Shown here piece after piece: positions 36,416-43,833 of a DNA stretch of 64,000 nt. Position 1 is the stretch's first letter. Each line of letters begins with the position of its first letter. Location: assembly GCA_964639245.1 (NCBI GenBank), contig CAZXCU010000006.1:1-64000 (forward strand), in the 5' to 3' direction. A program made the position numbers and the translations under genes. The notes under the pieces were generated by a model that did no database searches, was not told where the DNA came from, and saw nothing but the letters and a program-made list of their open reading frames with translations. This DNA is from SB15 sp964639245 (GTDB taxonomy: Bacteria > Chloroflexota > Anaerolineae > Aggregatilineales > J027).

Positions 36416-36694
36416 CTAAAGAGAAGATTTGGTCATGGTGACAAGCAGTCGCATGATCTCAATCGCATTTTGCTTGGAGTTATCGGGGAGTTGATGAAAT
36501 TCCACTAACAATGCACGGTCAAAATCATCGGGGGAAAGTTCATCGGAGTCGTAGAAGTAAAAAAGTGGGACTTGGAGGGCTTGGGCAAAAATAGGTAATT
36601 CAGTGACAGGAAACTTACGTTTGCCATGTTCATATTCAGAAATGGCTGTTTGGTTTTGCGGGTCGTTGAAAAAAATTTCTAAACGGGATATAAC
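36416..36694 (-). pseudogene. XRE-family regulator, second truncated copy
   Basis: 92 codons beginning in the middle of a helix-turn-helix (NQTAISEYEHGKRKFPV) and continuing with LPIFAQALQVPLFYFYDSDELS and a helical tail. The N-terminal helices are missing; a TAG closes the frame upstream at 36695. The product resembles that of 35951-36214 over its whole length. The promoter of the carboxypeptidase gene now overlaps its upstream edge. Confidence 0.5.
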
Positions 36695-36721
36695 CTATGG
36701 AAAATTTGAGGAGAATACCTC

Positions 36722-38410
36722 GTGCCAGATGTAAAATTTGACCGTTATTATCGTTACGACGACTTGACTCGTATTTTGCAGGAATTTGCCAGCGAATTTC
36801 CCCACCTTGTCCAAGTCGAGAGTATTGGCAAAAGTTATGAAGGCCGTGAGATTTGGCTGGCGACTGTCACTCACTTTGCGACAGGTGAGGCCAAAGACAA
36901 ACCCGCCTTATGGGTGGATGGTAATATTCATGCGTCGGAGGTGTCCCCTTCGAGCGCGTGTTTGTATTTGCTGAATAAAGTTACTGCTGAATATGGCAAA
37001 AATGCGGACATTACGCGCTGTTTAGATACACGGGTGTTTTATATTTGTCCGCGTGTGAATCCTGACGGTGCAGAATGGGCATTGGCGGACAAACCAAAAA
37101 TTATCCGTTCCAGCACACGGCCTTATCCCTATGATGAAGAACCCCTCGGTGGGCTGACCTATGAGGATGTAGATGGCGATGGTCGGATGCTGTACATGCG
37201 GATTCCTGACCCGAATGGACGCTGGAAAAAACATTCCGATGAACCCCGCTTAATGATTCGGCGTGACCCGACAGAAATCGGTGGAGAATATTACCGTGTG
37301 CTGCCCGAAGGCACTCTCTATGATTACGACGGTGTGACCATTCAACGTCGCCGTGTTAAAGAAGGGTTGGATTTAAACCGCAATTTTCCGGCGCATTGGC
37401 GGCAGGAAGGCGAACAGTATGGCGCGGGCTTGTATCCGACCTCAGAGCCAGAAATTCATGCCCAAGTAGATTTTATGAGTCGCCATCCGAACATCACCGG
37501 GGCAGTGGCTTTTCATACGTGGAGTGGGGTGATTCTGCGTCCGTATGGCACCCAAGCCGATGACACCATGCCCGCCGAAGATTTGTGGACATTCAAAAAA
37601 ATCGGCGAAAAAGGGACAGATTTCACCGGCTATCCGTCTATCTCCGTTTTTCATGATTTCAAATACCACCCCAAAGAAGTCATCACCGGCACCTCCGATG
37701 ACTGGCAGTACGACCATCTTGGGGTGTTTGCATGGACAGTCGAATTGTGGAGTCCGCAGCGCCAAGCCGGGGTCAAAATTGAAAAATATATTGACTGGTA
37801 TCGGGAACATCCGGTGGAAGACGATTTGACCATGCTCCAATGGAGCGATGAAAAACTCGATGGCAAAGGGCATGTCAACTGGTATGAATTTGATCATCCC
37901 CAGCTTGGCAAGGTCGAATTGGGGGGCTGGGACATGGCCTATGCGTGGCGTAACCCACCCCCTCAGTATTTAGAAGCGGAAATCGCGCCCTTTGCCGATT
38001 GGATGGTGTGGCATCTGCTGATTTCACCACGCTTAGAACTCTACGAAGCCAACGTGACTGCGTTGGGCAATAATCATTATCATGTGCGAGCCGTGGTGGA
38101 TAATTCCGGTTGGCTGCCCTCCTATGTCAGCAAAAAAGCGCTGGAAAAGAAAGTGGCACGCGGTGTCGTGGCGGAAATCGAACTGCCAGCAGGGGCTGAA
38201 TTGAAAAGCGGCAAACAGCGTGAAGAACTCGGACAGTTGGAAGGCCGCGCCTATTCCGCACCTTCCGTAACACCCTTTACCCTAGACAGTGGGACGGACA
38301 ACCGCGCCAAAGTCGAATGGGTTGTGTATGCACCCAGCAAAGGAACGGTCAATCTGACAGTGCGTCATGAACGTGCTGGCGTGGTACGCACCCAACTGAC
38401 CCTCGATTAA
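36722..38410 (+). CDS. M14-family zinc carboxypeptidase
   Basis: A 562-residue metallopeptidase. Zinc ligands are seen in GNIHASEV (His-x-x-Glu, about residues 74-81) and in AFHTWSGV (third ligand, about 265); DLNRNFPAHW holds substrate carboxylate arginine and asparagine; the catalytic glutamate is in FAWTVELWSP (about 342). The last 130 residues form an extra beta domain. There is no signal peptide, so it acts in the cytoplasm or is exported by other means. The GTG start at 36722 follows GAGGAG at a good distance. It is a single gene ending in a strong terminator. Confidence 0.87.
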   Translation: MPDVKFDRYYRYDDLTRILQEFASEFPHLVQVESIGKSYEGREIWLATVTHFATGEAKDKPALWVDGNIHASEVSPSSACLYLLNKVTAEYGKNADITRCLDTRVFYICPRVNPDGAEWALADKPKIIRSSTRPYPYDEEPLGGLTYEDVDGDGRMLYMRIPDPNGRWKKHSDEPRLMIRRDPTEIGGEYYRVLPEGTLYDYDGVTIQRRRVKEGLDLNRNFPAHWRQEGEQYGAGLYPTSEPEIHAQVDFMSRHPNITGAVAFHTWSGVILRPYGTQADDTMPAEDLWTFKKIGEKGTDFTGYPSISVFHDFKYHPKEVITGTSDDWQYDHLGVFAWTVELWSPQRQAGVKIEKYIDWYREHPVEDDLTMLQWSDEKLDGKGHVNWYEFDHPQLGKVELGGWDMAYAWRNPPPQYLEAEIAPFADWMVWHLLISPRLELYEANVTALGNNHYHVRAVVDNSGWLPSYVSKKALEKKVARGVVAEIELPAGAELKSGKQREELGQLEGRAYSAPSVTPFTLDSGTDNRAKVEWVVYAPSKGTVNLTVRHERAGVVRTQLTLD

Positions 38411-38418
38411 ATCTGACG

Positions 38419-38443
38419 GGGCGGTGCTGAACCGCCCTTTTTT
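38419..38443 (+). terminator. Rho-independent terminator after the carboxypeptidase
   Basis: GGGCGGT (38419-38425), 5-nt loop, ACCGCCC (38431-38437), then six T. It stands between convergent genes and may serve both. Confidence 0.85.
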
Positions 38444-38451
38444 ATTTTTCT

Positions 38452-38715
38452 TTAGGCGTAGCGGGTCATGCTGTTGATATTTTCCTCGACTTCTGCCGAC
38501 GAGTTTTTGCGCTTGCGGGTTTCTTTTTCACTTTCGGCAGGTTCATGGATGTGGCATGACCCACCAAATTTATGCCAGCCTGCCAGATGACACCCTAAAG
38601 GAATGAGGAAAAATAAGAGCCATGGCTTGAAGGCCACTGCGAGGAAAATACCCAGTCCAATCAAGGCGATGCCCAATGTGCGGGTGTCAAGCGTGAAGGT
38701 AATTTTCGAGTCCAT
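38452..38715 (-). CDS. Small membrane protein, 87 residues
   Basis: Two adjacent hydrophobic helices (about 14-28 and 31-44) followed by CHLAGWHKFGGSCHIHEP, a Cys/His-rich loop that could bind metal, and a charged tail. I do not recognise a family. It is alone on its strand, 113 bp from the divergent propeller gene. Confidence 0.6.
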   Translation of the reverse strand: MDSKITFTLDTRTLGIALIGLGIFLAVAFKPWLLFFLIPLGCHLAGWHKFGGSCHIHEPAESEKETRKRKNSSAEVEENINSMTRYA

Positions 38716-38828
38716 GTGAAGGCTTCCTCTGTATCTATGCTTCTACACCTATGTACGCACATCTATCAACAAAGTTGCGCGGTTTAGAAGGATTTGCTTT
38801 AGAATGGAGAAAAATTTGAGAAAATAAA

Positions 38829-39803
38829 ATGCGGCTTGTACTTCGTTCTGCCTTTTTGATAAGCGGGGTATGTTTATTTATCCTCAGCAGCAGTTTATTG
38901 GTTTTGCGCTTCACGCCGCCTAATTCGTTATGGATTGCGTTTCAATCAAACCGCAGTGGGCAGGATGCCATTTATCGGATGCGGTTGGATGGGTCACAAG
39001 TGGAACGTATGACAGACCCACACCATACCAGCATTATGCCAGCATGGTCGCCAGACAATCAGTGGATTGTATTTGGTTATATAGATGAAACGGGCTTGAA
39101 CCTTCATAAAATTAACACGAAAAATGCCCGTCAACTGTCGCTTACCGCCAATGAACGCAGCGAAATTCATCCTGTTTGGTCGCCCGATGGGAAGTGGATT
39201 GCCTTTGTGTCGTATCGGCGGGGAAATGAAAATATTTTTCGGTTGAACGCCAGTGGGGGCGAGCCGAAACAACTTTCGGGTGGTTTGGGAGCAGACAACC
39301 GCCCTACATGGTCGCCAGACAGCCAATGGATTGTGTTTGCTTCGGGGCGAGACTTGGATTGGGAATTGTATCGGATGCAGGCGGACGGTAGCCAAATCAA
39401 ACGGCTTACCCACACGCCGGGTTATGACGGTGCGCCCGCGTGGTCGCCGGATGGTGAGTGGATTGTCTTTCACACATTTCGAGAGGGTAGTTATGACCTT
39501 TTCAAAATGCGACCTGATGGGAGCGACCTACAGATCGTAAGTCAGCATCCTGCCAATGACAGAAACCCAGTTTGGTCGGCAGACAGTGAATGGATTGCCT
39601 TTGTGTCTGACCGCACTGGCAACGACGAGATTTATAAAATTCGGGCAGATGGGAGCGGGTTACAGCAATTAACTGACCATGCTGCCGATGATGGATGGCC
39701 TGCATGGTCAGCTTCCGCAAATCTTACTTGGCAGGGCGAATGGTTGTGGCTTGGCAGTTTGGGAATGCTGCTGGCGGGTTGGCGCGGCATTAAACCCCGC
39801 TAA
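38829..39803 (+). CDS. TolB-like six-bladed beta-propeller protein
   Basis: A 324-residue protein: N-terminal membrane helix (about 8-28), then six TolB-type blades with WSPDNQWIVF, WSPDGKWIAF, WSPDSQWIVF, WSPDGEWIVF, WSADSEWIAF and a last incomplete one, then a second hydrophobic segment at the C-terminus (about 303-317). The propeller is therefore held outside the membrane between two anchors. TolB-like propellers act in envelope integrity or as protein-binding platforms; the precise role is unknown. Its 3' end overlaps the convergent SDR gene by 14 bp. Confidence 0.8.
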   Translation: MRLVLRSAFLISGVCLFILSSSLLVLRFTPPNSLWIAFQSNRSGQDAIYRMRLDGSQVERMTDPHHTSIMPAWSPDNQWIVFGYIDETGLNLHKINTKNARQLSLTANERSEIHPVWSPDGKWIAFVSYRRGNENIFRLNASGGEPKQLSGGLGADNRPTWSPDSQWIVFASGRDLDWELYRMQADGSQIKRLTHTPGYDGAPAWSPDGEWIVFHTFREGSYDLFKMRPDGSDLQIVSQHPANDRNPVWSADSEWIAFVSDRTGNDEIYKIRADGSGLQQLTDHAADDGWPAWSASANLTWQGEWLWLGSLGMLLAGWRGIKPR

Positions 39804-40602
39804 ACGCGCTAAAGCCACCATCCACCGGGACAACAATCCCTGTCACAAATTTGGACGCATCCGATACCAGCCATAACATCGTGCCGAGTAAATCGTCCGG
39901 TTCACCAAAACGATTCATCGGGGTGTGCAACAAAATTTGTTTGCCGCGTGGGGTCAGTTCACCTGAGTCTTTGTCCGTGAGCAAATAGCGATTTTGTTCT
40001 GTCAGGAAAAAACCGGGTGCAATGGCATTCACCCGCAGAGATGCACTATATTCCTGCGCCAGATAGACCGCTAACCACTGGGTAAAATTGTTGACACTGG
40101 CTTTGGCGGCGGCATAGGACACCACGCGGGTCAGGGGACGCATGGAGGCCATTGAGGAGACGTTCAAAATAACGCCGCTTTTTTGTTCCGCCATATATTT
40201 GCCAAAAATCTGACTGGTTAAAAAGCTGCCCATGAAGTTGAGGTTAAAAACCCATTCCACTGCATCCGGGGGCATTTCAAAAAAGGTTTGCTGCGGGTTA
40301 ATCGTAGCATCGGGTTTGTTGCCGCCTGCCCCATTAATCAAAATATCGACCTGTCCAAATTCGCGGACTACTTTGTCGGCGGCCTGCCGCAAACTGTCTG
40401 TTTGTAAAACGTTTGCGGCTATGCCAAGTGCCTGCCCGCCCTGTGTCACAATTTCAGACGCAAGCGCTTGGGTTTTTGCCTCTGTGGTGGCGAGAATGGC
40501 GACTTTTACGCCTTCTTGCGCCAGCGCGTGACACATGGCTTGGCCTAAAATACCCGTTCCGCCTGTCACAACGGCGGTTTTATTGGCGAGATTAAGTTTC
40601 AC
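39790..40602 (-). CDS. SDR oxidoreductase, fructuronate reductase-like
   Basis: A 270-residue short-chain dehydrogenase. The cofactor motif is VTGGTGILGQAM (TGxxxGxG), the NNAG-type motif appears as INGAGGNKPDA, the catalytic residues as Ser (LNVSSMAS) and Tyr/Lys (SYAAAKASV), and the end is GFSAFSGV. The insertion after GGNKPDA and the loop with FLTEQNRYLLT resemble SDR-type D-fructuronate/D-mannonate oxidoreductases (YjmF/UxuB-like), which suggests hexuronate catabolism. Other reductases in the family cannot be excluded. It is single in its direction and divergent from the glycosidase gene. Confidence 0.72.
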   Translation of the reverse strand: MKLNLANKTAVVTGGTGILGQAMCHALAQEGVKVAILATTEAKTQALASEIVTQGGQALGIAANVLQTDSLRQAADKVVREFGQVDILINGAGGNKPDATINPQQTFFEMPPDAVEWVFNLNFMGSFLTSQIFGKYMAEQKSGVILNVSSMASMRPLTRVVSYAAAKASVNNFTQWLAVYLAQEYSASLRVNAIAPGFFLTEQNRYLLTDKDSGELTPRGKQILLHTPMNRFGEPDDLLGTMLWLVSDASKFVTGIVVPVDGGFSAFSGV

Positions 40603-40739
40603 TTTGGTTTATTCTCCGTTGAAAAATAGGACTAAAACTTACCATGTCAGGTGTCCGTCAGGCAAACATCATCTATTTCATTTTACAATGACGCTCACCT
40701 GTTCTATGCTGAAAGGAACAGCACCGGAGAAGAACGCGA

Positions 40740-42653
40740 ATGAAAAAAATCTCTCTTTTAATAGCGATTATCCTGACCTTTGTTTTTAGCGCCAGTCTGG
40801 TTCAGGCCTCTCAGAATGGCAGTCCGACTAAAAACCCTGTCTTGCAGCAGGAAGGCCTTCCACCTGTCATTGTCACCTTTACCAGCGAATTGGAAACCGT
40901 AACTGTTGCGGACGCAGAAGCAGGTCTAAAAACGACGCAACTGGCATGGCTGACTTATGGAATGCGTGAAACAGATGAATTGCAACTTTATGCGTATGAA
41001 ATTAGTACGTGGGTGCGCTTGGTCGATGACACGGGTGCGCCGTTGGTGCTTGAGCCAAACGGGTCGGTGATTGTCCCGGTTCGTCATCCGCTAAATTTTA
41101 ATCCCCCTACCTTTCGTTTAATCATTGTCAACGACCTTGACCAATCCATCAGCGAAAAAATTATCAGTATTCCCTACGGCAATCCCGAAGCAGAAACCGC
41201 GCTCACCCCAGAAACGACCCCAACCCCCGGCGCTACAGAAACTCCTACGGCGCTTGCCCCGGGGGAAGTCATTGCTGTGCCAGAACTGCGGGTTTTTACC
41301 GCTACCGAAACGAGCATCAATGCCAATGATCTGGTTTACGGCAACCCGCGCATCAATTTGACGTGGGAAGTGGCAAACCGCACCCAAACTTCTAATCTGG
41401 TTTTTGAACAGGTTTTAGAAGATGGCAGCAGTGTGAGTGTGGAACTGCCCCGCGCTAATTTGTGGGTATCTTCGATTGGGTCGGGCGCAGTGCAGCCTGT
41501 TTATCCTGATGGCGGGGACGCGGTGGTGCTGCGTTTGCGCCTTGTGGATCTGGCAACCAACGAAACACTCACCGAAGCAGCCACAACGGTGCCAATTGTC
41601 GGTGTCGTTAGCACCCCCACGCCGCGCCCAACCGATGCTCCTCAACCAACTGCCCAACCTGTAGCTGAAAATCCGCAACCTCAGCCTGCCGCGAATAATG
41701 CTGCGCCGGTGGTTTCCGCAGGGGCAGGCGGTGGTTTTGAACTGGGGGGACATATCGCGGGGTATGGCTTTACGAATGAAATGCGCTCAGCAGGCATGAC
41801 ATGGGTCAAAACACAGATTCGCTGGCGCAGAGGCGAAGGCACAGGTGCAGCTGCCGGGGCCATCGGTGAAGCCAAAGCCAACGGGTTTAAAATTCTGCTG
41901 GGTATTGTGGGCTATCGGGAAGATATGGGTGATTTTGAAAATTACACCAACGAATTCGCGGCCTATTTAGGGCAGGTTGCCGCACTTGGGCCGGATGCCA
42001 TAGAAGTGTGGAACGAACCGAATATTGACCGCGAATGGCCGGCTGGCACAATTAGCGGGGCATCCTATACCCAGATGCTGGCAAAAGCGTATAACGCGAT
42101 TAAAAGCACCAATGCTGGCGTGATGGTGATTAGCGGCGCACCCGCCCCCACTGGCTTTTTTGGCGGGACATGTACCGCGAACGGCTGCGATGACAATGTT
42201 TTTCTCGCACAAATGGCGAACTCGGGTGCAGCACAATATATGGATTGTGTAGGCGCACATTATAACGAAGGCATCATCAGCCCTGACAACCGTAGCGGCG
42301 ACCCACGCGGTGGACACTACACCCGTTATTTCTTCGGGATGCTGGATTTGTATTCCGGCGCGTTTGGCGGAGCGCGAAAAGTCTGCTGGACGGAACTGGG
42401 GTATCTTTCTGCTGAAGGATACGGACAACTGCCCGGTGCGTTTGGTTGGGCGGGCAATACGACTCTCGCGCAACACGCCGAATGGTTGGGGCGGGCTTCG
42501 CGGCTTTCGCGGGACAGTGGACGTGTCCGCATGATGGTTGTCTGGAATGTTGATTTTCGTAACTTTGGGGACGACCCGATGGGTGGGTACGCGATTATCC
42601 GCCCAGATGGGAGTTGTCCTGCCTGTGGCGCACTTGCCGCCAGCCTTCAATAA
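40740..42653 (+). CDS. Secreted glycosidase-like protein (WNEPN type)
   Basis: A 637-residue exported protein with signal peptide MKKISLLIAIILTFVFSASLVQA. Residues about 40-150 and 190-290 are beta-rich modules separated by Thr/Pro linkers. The C-terminal 300 residues are a TIM-barrel glycosidase: acid/base Glu in IEVWNEPNIDREW (about 422) and probable nucleophile in KVCWTELGYLS (about 549), the retaining clan A pattern of GH5/GH39-like enzymes. The substrate is not predictable, but proximity to GH57 and sugar genes suggests extracellular polysaccharide. A terminator follows at 42680. Confidence 0.78.
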   Translation: MKKISLLIAIILTFVFSASLVQASQNGSPTKNPVLQQEGLPPVIVTFTSELETVTVADAEAGLKTTQLAWLTYGMRETDELQLYAYEISTWVRLVDDTGAPLVLEPNGSVIVPVRHPLNFNPPTFRLIIVNDLDQSISEKIISIPYGNPEAETALTPETTPTPGATETPTALAPGEVIAVPELRVFTATETSINANDLVYGNPRINLTWEVANRTQTSNLVFEQVLEDGSSVSVELPRANLWVSSIGSGAVQPVYPDGGDAVVLRLRLVDLATNETLTEAATTVPIVGVVSTPTPRPTDAPQPTAQPVAENPQPQPAANNAAPVVSAGAGGGFELGGHIAGYGFTNEMRSAGMTWVKTQIRWRRGEGTGAAAGAIGEAKANGFKILLGIVGYREDMGDFENYTNEFAAYLGQVAALGPDAIEVWNEPNIDREWPAGTISGASYTQMLAKAYNAIKSTNAGVMVISGAPAPTGFFGGTCTANGCDDNVFLAQMANSGAAQYMDCVGAHYNEGIISPDNRSGDPRGGHYTRYFFGMLDLYSGAFGGARKVCWTELGYLSAEGYGQLPGAFGWAGNTTLAQHAEWLGRASRLSRDSGRVRMMVVWNVDFRNFGDDPMGGYAIIRPDGSCPACGALAASLQ

Positions 42654-42679
42654 AAGCGTTTTCCCTCTCGTGGTATGGG

Positions 42680-42713
42680 GCAGGTCACATCGAGTGTGTG
42701 GCCTGTCTTTTTT
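42680..42713 (+). terminator. Terminator after the glycosidase gene
   Basis: AGGTCACA pairs with TGTGGCCT (one G-U pair) over a 7-nt loop, followed by a T-run beginning at 42706. Confidence 0.6.
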
Positions 42714-42729
42714 CGTTATACTTTGCCCT

Positions 42730-43638
42730 ATGACAATTTTAGTGGCTGGTCTCATCAACATTGAAACGACTCTCCAAGTGGAGGGTTTTCCGGTTGAATA
42801 CAATCCGGTAAATTATCGTTTTTTCGGGATTAACAGCACGGTATCCGGTGTGGGCTACAACATCGCCAAAGCCTTGACGACACTGGGCGAACCTGTGCAT
42901 TTCCTCTCGCTCATTGGCAAGGATACCGCCGCAGAAACGGTGAAATTCGCGCTGGCACAGGACAAAATTCCAAGTAGCTCTGTTTTACAGGGGCTGGAAA
43001 AAACATCCCTGTCGGTCATCCTGTACGACCCTTCAGGCCGACGGCAGATTCATGTTGATTTGAAGGATGTTCAAGAATCGCGTTATCCCTTTGAGCAATA
43101 TGAAGCGGCGGTGGCGGAATGTTCGCTGGCGGTGCTGTGTAACATTAATTTTTCGCGTCCCTTTTTGAGCCATGCCAAAAACGCGGGGAAATTAATCGCC
43201 ACAGATGTTCATACGCTGTCTGATTTAACGGACAGTTACAACCAAGATTACATGCGTCACGCGCATATTTTGTTCATGAGCCATGAAAAACTGCCTATGC
43301 CCGCCCACGAATGGATAAAACACGTTCAAAATCGCTTTGGGACGGAAATTATCGTAATTGGCATGGGTGGGGAAGGCGTACAGATGGCGGTCAAACAGGA
43401 CAATTTCAACGAACGGATTCCGGCGGTGAAGGTTCGGGACATTGTGAACACCATCGGGGCGGGAGATGCGCTATTTTCGTCCTTTGTCTATTTTTATAAC
43501 AAAATCCACGATCCCTACATGGCAATTCGTAAAGCGGTGGTGTTTGCGGGCTATAAAATCGGGACGGCGGGTGCAGCAGAGGGGTTTGTGAATGAGGAAA
43601 TGTTAGAAACACTTTTCGCACATTTCGGGCAAAAGTAA
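42730..43638 (+). CDS. PfkB-family sugar kinase
   Basis: A 302-residue ribokinase-type kinase that phosphorylates a sugar or nucleoside. The start at 42730 (MTILVAGLINIETTL) is right behind the terminator of the previous gene; the longer open frame from 42538 overlaps the glycosidase and is rejected. Motifs are SGVGYNIAKALTTLGE at the sugar-binding N-terminus and the anion-hole and catalytic base in DIVNTIGAGDALFSSF (about residue 247-262). The sugar is not predictable. Given the neighbouring aldolases, a ketose intermediate is possible. Confidence 0.83.
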   Translation: MTILVAGLINIETTLQVEGFPVEYNPVNYRFFGINSTVSGVGYNIAKALTTLGEPVHFLSLIGKDTAAETVKFALAQDKIPSSSVLQGLEKTSLSVILYDPSGRRQIHVDLKDVQESRYPFEQYEAAVAECSLAVLCNINFSRPFLSHAKNAGKLIATDVHTLSDLTDSYNQDYMRHAHILFMSHEKLPMPAHEWIKHVQNRFGTEIIVIGMGGEGVQMAVKQDNFNERIPAVKVRDIVNTIGAGDALFSSFVYFYNKIHDPYMAIRKAVVFAGYKIGTAGAAEGFVNEEMLETLFAHFGQK

Positions 43639-43747
43639 GCGCGCATCCAATCCAAAAACCCTTGCTGTACGTTTAGTAGACAGATATGAGTTGCTACTGA
43701 AAAAAATCAGCCAGAGAGAATGCCCCACATTTTCTCTTCGTTTCTGG

Positions 43748-43776
43748 AAACCTGTGGACACCCGCAGGTTTTTGTT
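43748..43776 (+). terminator. Terminator after the PfkB kinase gene
   Basis: AAACCTG (43748-43754) and CAGGTTT (43765-43771) form a stem over a 10-nt loop, followed by TTTGTTT. Confidence 0.65.
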
Positions 43777-43833
43777 TCTAAACCGTTTTAATGCGATAAT
43801 TTTTGGGTAGGAGAATATTTTAAGGACGTTACC

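Noticed and set aside
41967..42803. 278-codon minus-strand frame opposite the glycosidase and kinase
   Set aside because: It spans two recognised genes and the terminator between them, so it cannot be a gene.
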